Shown in pieces: positions 56,762-64,000 of a stretch of DNA of 64,000 nucleotides. The position numbers and the translations under genes were made by a program. The stretch is from assembly GCF_050947335.1 (NCBI RefSeq), contig NW_027473508.1:15001-79000 (forward strand), read 5' to 3'. Under the pieces are notes generated by a model, which saw nothing but the letters and a program-made list of their open reading frames with translations, made no database searches and was not told where the DNA came from. The stretch's first letter is position 1. Every line of letters begins with the position of its first letter. The DNA is from Megachile rotundata. Its lineage: Eukaryota; Arthropoda; Insecta; Hymenoptera; Megachilidae.

Positions 56762-58160
56762 GATTGTGATTGTGTGATTGTGATTGTGTGATTGTGATTG
56801 TGTGATTGTGATTGTGTGATTGTGATTGTGTGATTGTGATTGTGTGATTGTGATTGTGTGATTGTGATTGTGTGATTGTGATTGTGTGATTGTGATTGTG
56901 TGATTGTGATTGTGTGATTGTGATTGTGTGATTGTGATTGTGTGATTGTGATTGTGTGATTGTGATTGTGTGATTGTGATTGTGTGATTGTGATTGTGTG
57001 ATTGTGATTGTGTGATTGTGATTGTGTGATTGTGATTGTGTGATTGTGATTGTGTGATTGTGATTGTGTGATTGTGATTGTGTGATTGTGATTGTGTGAT
57101 TGTGATTGTGTGATTGTGATTGTGTGATTGTGATTGTGTGATTGTGATTGTGTGATTGTGATTGTGTGATTGTGATTGTGTGATTGTGATTGTGTGATTG
57201 TGATTGTGTGATTGTGATTGTGTGATTGTGATTGTGTGATTGTGATTGTGTGATTGTGATTGTGTGATTGTGATTGTGTGATTGTGATTGTGTGATTGTG
57301 ATTGTGTGATTGTGATTGTGTGATTGTGATTGTGTGATTGTGATTGTGTGATTGTGATTGTGTGATTGTGATTGTGTGATTGTGATTGTGTGATTGTGAT
57401 TGTGTGATTGTGATTGTGTGATTGTGATTGTGTGATTGTGATTGTGTGATTGTGATTGTGTGATTGTGATTGTGTGATTGTGATTGTGTGATTGTGATTG
57501 TGTGATTGTGATTGTGTGATTGTGATTGTGTGATTGTGATTGTGTGATTGTGATTGTGTGATTGTGATTGTGTGATTGTGATTGTGTGATTGTGTGATTG
57601 TGATTGTGTGATTGTGATTGTGTGATTGTGTGATTGTGATTGTGTGATTGTGTGATTGTGATTGTGTGATTGTGATTGTGTGATTGTGATTGTGTGATTG
57701 TGATTGTGTGATTGTGATTGTGTGATTGTGATTGTGTGATTGTGATTGTGTGATTGTGATTGTGTGATTGTGATTGTGTGATTGTGATTGTGTGATTGTG
57801 ATTGTGTGATTGTGATTGTGTGATTGTGATTGTGTGATTGTGATTGTGTGATTGTGATTGTGTGATTGTGATTGTGTGATTGTGATTGTGTGATTGTGAT
57901 TGTGTGATTGTGATTGTGTGATTGTGATTGTGTGATTGTGATTGTGTGATTGTGATTGTGTGATTGTGATTGTGTGATTGTGATTGTGTGATTGTGATTG
58001 TGTGATTGTGATTGTGTGATTGTGATTGTGTGATTGTGATTGTGTGATTGTGATTGTGTGATTGTGATTGTGTGATTGTGATTGTGTGATTGTGATTGTG
58101 TGATTGTGATTGTGTGATTGTGATTGTGTGATTGTGATTGTGTGATTGTGATTGTGTGAT
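56762..58160. repeat. Longest homogeneous run of the 14-bp unit
   Basis: About 100 copies, interrupted only around 57590-57660 where three 6-mers are missing so that 8-mers are adjacent. It ends in a short run of 6-mers at about 58160-58195. Confidence 0.85.
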
Positions 58161-60011
58161 TGTGATTGTGATTGTGATTGTGATTGTGATTGTGTGATTG
58201 TGATTGTGCGATTGTGATTGTGCGATTGTGATTGTGCGATTGTGATTGTGCGATTGTGATTGTGTGATTGTGATTGTGTGATTGTGATTGTGTGACTGTG
58301 ATCGTGGGATTGTGATTGTGGAATTGTGATTGTGTGATTGTGTGATCGTGATTGCGATTGTGTGACTGTGATTGTGTGATTGTTATTGTGATTGTGATTG
58401 AGTGACTATGTGATTGTGATTGTGTGATCGTGATTGTGTGATCGTGATTGTGTGATCGTGATTGTGGGATTGTGACTGTGTGATTGTGTGATTGTGATTG
58501 TGTGATCGTGACTGTGTGATCGAGTTTGTGTGATCGTGATTGTGGGTTTGTGACTGTGTGATTGTGTGATTGTGATTGTGTGATTGTGATTGTGTGATTG
58601 TGATTGTGTGATTGTGATTGTGTGATTGTGATTGTGATTGTGTGATTGTGATTGTGTGATTGTGATTGTGTGATTGTGATTGTGTGATTGTGATTGTGAT
58701 TGTGATTGTGATTGTGATTGTGTGACTGTGTGATTGTGATTGTGTGATCGTGATTGTGATTGTGATTGTGATTGTGTGACTGTGTGACTGTGATTGTGTG
58801 ATCGTGATTGTGTGATCGTGATTTTGTGATCGTGATTGTGCGATTGTGACTGTGTGTTTGTGTGATTGTGATTGTGTGATTGTGATTGTGTGAGAGTGAT
58901 TGTGTGATTGTGATTGTGTGATTGTGATTGTGTGACTGTGATTGTGGGATTGTGACTGTGTCATGGTGTGATTGTGATGGTGTGATTGTCATTGTGTGAT
59001 CGTGATTGTGTGATCGTGATTGTGCGATTGTGACTGTGTGATTGTGTGATTGTGTGATTGTGTGACTGTGTGACTGTGTGGCTGTGTGATTGTGATTGTG
59101 TGATCGTGATTGTGTGATCGTGATTGTGTGATCGTGATTGTGTGATCGTAATTGTGTGATCGTGATTGTGGGATTGTGATTGTGTGATTGTGATTGTGTG
59201 ATTGTGATTGTGTGATTGTGATTGTGTGATTGTGATTGTGTGATTGTGATTGTGTGATTGTGATTGTGTGATTGTGATTGTGTGATTGTGATTGTGTGAC
59301 TGTGATTGTGTGACTGTGATTGTGGGATTGTGATTGTGTGATTGTGATTGTGTTTGTGATTGTGTGACTGTGTGATTGTGATTGTGTGATCGTGATTGTG
59401 TGATCGTGATTGTGCGATTGTGACTGTGTGATTGTGTGATTGTGAGACTGTGCGACTGTGTGACTGTGTGATTGTGATTGTGTGATTGTGATTGTGATTG
59501 TGATTGTGATTGTGTGACTGTGTGATTGTGATTGTGTGATCGTGATTGTGTGATCGTGATTTTGTGATCGTGATTGTGCGATTGTGACTGTGTGTTTGTG
59601 TGATTGTGATTGTGTGATTGTGATTGTGTGATTGTGATTGTGTGATTGTGATTGTGTGATTGTGATTGTGTGATTGTGATTGTGTGATTGTGATTGTGTG
59701 ATTGTGATTGTGTGACTGTGATTGTGTGACTGTGATTGTGGGATTGTGATTGTGTGATTGTGATTGTGTTTGTGATTGTGTGACTGTGTGATTGTGATTG
59801 TGTGATCGTGATTGTGTGATCGTGATTGTGCGATTGTGACTGTGTGATTGTGTGATTGTGAGACTGTGCGACTGTGTGACTGTGTGATTGTGATTGTGTG
59901 ATTGTGATTGTGATTGTGATTGTGATTGTGTGACTGTGTGATTGTGATTGTGTGATCGTGATTGTGTGATCGTGATTTTGTGATCGTGATTGTGCGATTG
60001 TGACTGTGTGT

Positions 60012-60850
60012 TTGTGTGATTGTGATTGTGTGATTGTGATTGTGTGATTGTGATTGTGTGATTGTGATTGTGTGATTGTGATTGTGTGATTGTGATTGTG
60101 TGATTGTGATTGTGTGATTGTGATTGTGTGATTGTGATTGTGTGATTGTGATTGTGTGATTGTGATTGTGTGATTGTGATTGTGTGATTGTGATTGTGTG
60201 ATTGTGATTGTGTGATTGTGATTGTGTGATTGTGATTGTGTGATTGTGATTGTGTGATTGTGATTGTGTGATTGTGATTGTGTGATTGTGATTGTGTGAT
60301 TGTGATTGTGTGATTGTGATTGTGTGATTGTGATTGTGTGATTGTGATTGTGTGATTGTGATTGTGTGATTGTGATTGTGTGATTGTGATTGTGTGATTG
60401 TGATTGTGTGATTGTGATTGTGTGATTGTGATTGTGTGATTGTGATTGTGTGATTGTGATTGTGTGATTGTGATTGTGTGATTGTGATTGTGTGATTGTG
60501 ATTGTGTGATTGTGATTGTGTGATTGTGATTGTGTGATTGTGATTGTGTGATTGTGATTGTGTGATTGTGATTGTGTGATTGTGATTGTGTGATTGTGAT
60601 TGTGTGATTGTGATTGTGTGATTGTGATTGTGTGATTGTGATTGTGTGATTGTGATTGTGTAATTGTGATTGTGTGATTGTGATTGTGTGATTGTGATTG
60701 TGTGATTGTGATTGTGTGATTGTGATTGTGTGATTGTGATTGTGTGATTGTGATTGTGTGATTGTGATTGTGTGATTGTGATTGTGTGATTGTGATTGTG
60801 TGATTGTGATTGTGTGATTGTGATTGTGTGATTGTGATTGTGTGATTGTG
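60012..60850. repeat. Homogeneous run of the 14-bp unit
   Basis: About 60 copies with a single visible substitution (TAATTG at 60661), ending in consecutive 6-mers. It is preceded by a duplicated block of about 420 bp (59335-59755 and 59755-60010 share the same variant order). Confidence 0.8.
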
Positions 60851-63800
60851 ATTGTGATTGTGATTGTGATTGTGATTGTGATTGTGTGATTGTGATTGTG
60901 CGATTGTGATTGTGCGATTGTGATTGTGCGATTGTGATTGTGTGATTGTGATTGTGTGATTGTGATTGTGTGACTGTGATTGTGGGATTGTGATTGTGGA
61001 ATTGTGATTGTGTGATTGTGTGATCGTGATTGCGATTGTGTGACTGTGATTGTGTGATTGTTATTGTGATTGTGATTGAGTGACTATGTGATTGTGATTG
61101 TGTGATCGTGATTGTGTGATCGTGATTGTGTGGTCGTGATTGTGGGATTGTGACTGTGTGATTGTGTGATTGTGATTGTGTGATCGTGACTGTGTGATCG
61201 AGTTTGTGTGATCGTGATTGTGGGTTTGTGACTGTGTGATTGTGTGATTGTGATTGTGTGATTGTGATTGTGTGATTGTGATTGTGGGATTGTGATTGTG
61301 GAATTGTGATTGTGTGATTGTGTGATCGTGATTGCGATTGTGTGACTGTGATTGTGTGATTGTGATTGTGTGACTGTGTGATTGTGATTGTGTGATTGTG
61401 ATTGTGTGATTGTGATTGTGTGATTGTGATTGTGTGATTGTGATTGTGTGATTGTGATTGTGTGATTGTGATTGTGTGATTGTGATTGTGTGATTGTGAT
61501 TGTGTGATTGTGATTGTGTGATTGTGATTGTGTGATTGTGATTGTGTGATTGTGATTGTGTGATTGTGATTGTGTGACTGTGATCGTGTGATTGTGATTG
61601 TGGGATTGTGATTGTGTGATTGTGTGATCGTGATTCTGTGATAGTGATTGTGTGATAGTGATTGTGTGATCGTGATTGTGTGATCGTGATTGTGTGATCG
61701 TCATTGTCTGATCGTGATTGTGTGATTGTGTTATTGTGATTGTGTGGTTCTGATTGTGTGATTGTGATTTTGTGATCGTGACTGTGTGATCGTGTTTGTG
61801 TGTTCGAGATTGTGGGCTTGTGACTGTGTGATTGTGTGATTGTGATTGTGTGATTTTGATTGTGTGATTGTGATTGTGTGATTTTGATTGTGTGATTGTG
61901 ATTGTATTACTGTGATTTTGTGACTGTGATTGTGGGATTGTGATTGTGTGATTGGGATTGTGTGACAGTGACTGTGTGATCGCGATTGTGAGATTGTGAC
62001 TGTGTGATTGTGCGATTGTGATTGTGGGATTGTGATTGTGTGATTGTGTGATCGTGATTCTGTGATAGTGATTGTGTGATAGTGATTGTGTGATCGTGAT
62101 TGTGTGATCGTGATTGTGTGATCGTCATTGTCTGATCGTGATTGTGTGATTGTGTTATTGTGATTGTGTGATTCTGATTGTGTGATTGTGATTTTGTGAT
62201 CGTGACTGTGTGATCGTGTTTGTGTGTTCGAGATTGTGGGCTTGTGACTGTGTGATTGTGTGATTGTGATTGTGTGATTTTGATTGTGTGATTGTGATTG
62301 TGTGATTTTGATTGTGTGATTGTGATTGTATTACTGTGATTTTGTGACTGTGATTGTGGGATTGTGATTGTGTGATTGGGATTGTGTGACAGTGACTGTG
62401 TGATCGTGATTGTGAGATTGTGACTGTGTGATTGTGCGATTGTGATTGTGTGATTGTAATTGTGTGACTGTGATTGTGTGATTGTGATTGTGATATTGTG
62501 ATTGTGTGATTGTGTGATCGTGATTGTACGATCGTGATTTTGTGATCGTGATTGTGTGATTGTGTGATTGTGATTGTGTTATTGTGATTGTGTGATTGTG
62601 ATTGTGTGATTGTGATTGTGTGATTGTGATTGTGTTATTGTGATTGTGTGATTGTGATTGTGTGATTGTGATTGTGTGATTGTGATTGTGTTATTGTGAT
62701 TGTGTGATTGTGATTGTGATTGTGTGATTGTGTGATGGTGATTGTGTGATCGTGATTGTGAGATTGTGACTGTGTGATTGTGCGATTGTGATTGTGTGAT
62801 TGTAATTGTGTGACTGTGATTGTGTGATTGTGATTGTGATATTGTGATTGTGTGATTGTGTGATCGTGATTGTGCGATCGTGATTTTGTGATCGTGATTG
62901 TGTGATTGTGTCATTGTGATTGTGTTATTGTGATTGTGTGATTGTGATTGTGTGATTGTGATTGTGTGATTGTGATTGTGTTATTGTGATTGTGTGATTG
63001 TGATTGTGATTGTGTGATTGTGTGATGGTGATTGTTTGATCGTGATCGTGTGATCGTGATTGTGTGATCGTGACTGTGTGTTTGTGATTGTGTGACAGTG
63101 ATTGTGGGTTTGTGACTATATGATTGTGTGATTGTGATTGTGTGATTGTGATTGTGTGATCGTGACTGTGTGATCGTAATTGTGTGATCGTGATTGTGGG
63201 ATTGTGACTGTGTGATCGTGATTGTGTGATCGTGATTGTGCGATTGTGACTGTGTGATTGTGTGATTGTGTGACTGTGCGACTGTGTGACTGTGTGATTG
63301 TGATTGTGTGATCGTGATTGTGTGATTGTGGTTGTGGGAGTGTGATTGTGTGATTGTGTTATCGTGACTGTGCGATCGTGATTGTGATTGTGTGATTGTG
63401 ATTGTGTGATTGTGATTGTGTGATTGTGATTGTGTGATTGTGATTGTGTGATTGTGATTGTGTGATTGTGATTGTGTGATTGTGATTGTGTGATTGTGAT
63501 TGTGTGATTGTGATTGTGTGATTGTGATTGTGATTGTGATTGTGATTGTGATTGTGTGACTGTGTGATTGTGATTGTGTGATCGTGATTGTGTGATCGTG
63601 ATTGTGCGATTGTGACTGTGTGATTGTGTGATTGTGTGACTGTGCGACTGTGTGACTGTGTGATTGTGATTGTGATTGTGTGACTGTGTGATTGTGATTG
63701 TGTGATCGTGATTGTGTGATCGTGATTTTGTGATCGTGATTGTGCGATTGTGACTGTGTGTTTGTGTGATTGTGATTGTGTGATTGTAATTGTGTGACTG

Positions 63801-64000
63801 TGATTGTGTGATTGTGATTGTGATATTGTGATTGTGTGATTGTGTGATCGTGATTGTGCGATCGTGATTTTGTGATCGTGATTGTGTGATTGTGTGATTG
63901 TGATTGTGTTATTGTGATTGTGTGATTGTGATTGTGTGATTGTGATTGTGTGATTGTGATTGTGTGATTGTGATTGTGTTATTGTGATTTTGTGATTGTG

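Larger units (their letters stand above)
31407..64000. repeat. Giant 14-bp tandem array (TGTGATTGTGATTG), continues past window
   Basis: 32.6 kb built from an 8-mer TGTGATTG and a 6-mer TGATTG, most often alternating to give a 14-bp period; runs of consecutive 6-mers also occur. Substitution variants (TGTGATCG, TGTGACTG, TGTGATAG, TGTGTCAT, GTGATGGT, GGGATTG) form long recognisable strings that recur every 1.3-6.2 kb, so there is a higher-order structure. The TG-rich strand is always the plus strand. TGA stops crowd every plus-strand frame, while the minus strand has almost no stop triplets and so shows spurious frames of up to about 840 codons made of His/Asn/Thr/Ile/Gln/Ser. No gene, promoter or transposon is seen in it. 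Confidence 0.97.

Noticed and set aside
31403..62914. Minus-strand open frames of up to about 840 codons rich in His, Asn, Thr, Ile, Gln and Ser
   Set aside because: The 14-bp unit has almost no stop triplet on that strand in any phase, so long frames appear by composition alone. They overlap each other in different phases and have no domain or start context. They are not genes.
31407..64000. Array as canonical insect telomere
   Set aside because: No TTAGG or known variant occurs; unit variation and block structure are far above those of telomerase-made DNA. Kept only as a low-confidence polarity observation.

Overview
The window is eukaryotic, repeat-only DNA with no ordinary host gene, tRNA, rRNA or CRISPR that I can support. 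The Ty3/gypsy retrotransposons, one with an errantivirus-like layout and a captured viral-type glycoprotein, and the satellite arrays point to an arthropod. I favour an insect, perhaps a hymenopteran, but that is inference. It reads as heterochromatin, either pericentromeric or subtelomeric.

Layout from left to right. (1) 1-733 is a 44-bp satellite organised as 132-bp trimers. (2) 734-1620 is a second satellite with 144/190-bp units. (3) 1621-29554 is a minus-strand retrotransposon complex with three related LTRs (LTR1 1621-2754, LTR2 20752-21870, truncated LTR3 28498-29554) around two internal regions, A and B, that share the middle LTR. (4) Inside A's pol sits a complete, apparently young 10.85-kb gypsy element, N (6894-17745). 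Its 1,927-bp LTRs look identical by eye and it is flanked by a 4-bp CTTT duplication. (5) 29571-31406 is more of the 144/190-bp satellite in a diverged form. (6) 31407-64000 is a giant array of a 14-bp unit (TGTGATTGTGATTG and variants) that runs off the window.

How the genes work together. All three elements encode Gag, then Pro-Pol by -1 ribosomal frameshifting at the same heptamer, GGGAAAC, each followed after 6-7 nt by a GC-rich stem. N has intact gag and pol. It also has a third ORF with a Gag-like zinc-finger module and six spaced TQT-like motifs that resemble dynein light chain (LC8) ligands. A splice acceptor overlaps the pol stop and could express this ORF. A encodes PR-RT-RNaseH-IN, but where an envelope would be it has an in-frame extension with a membrane-like segment and a knuckle-like CCHC motif. 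B has lost RT and RNase H in frame, keeping PR and IN in one open frame, and carries an envelope-type glycoprotein gene broken by one frameshift.

A and B are near-identical in LTRs, leader and gag, but diverge sharply from the frameshift hairpin to the end of the third gene. This implies a swap of the whole pol-plus-third-gene cassette. LTR3 is itself a mosaic. In the 14-bp array the very long minus-strand ORFs are artefacts, because the unit has no stop triplet on that strand. All similarity statements are by eye; no alignment or database search was run.
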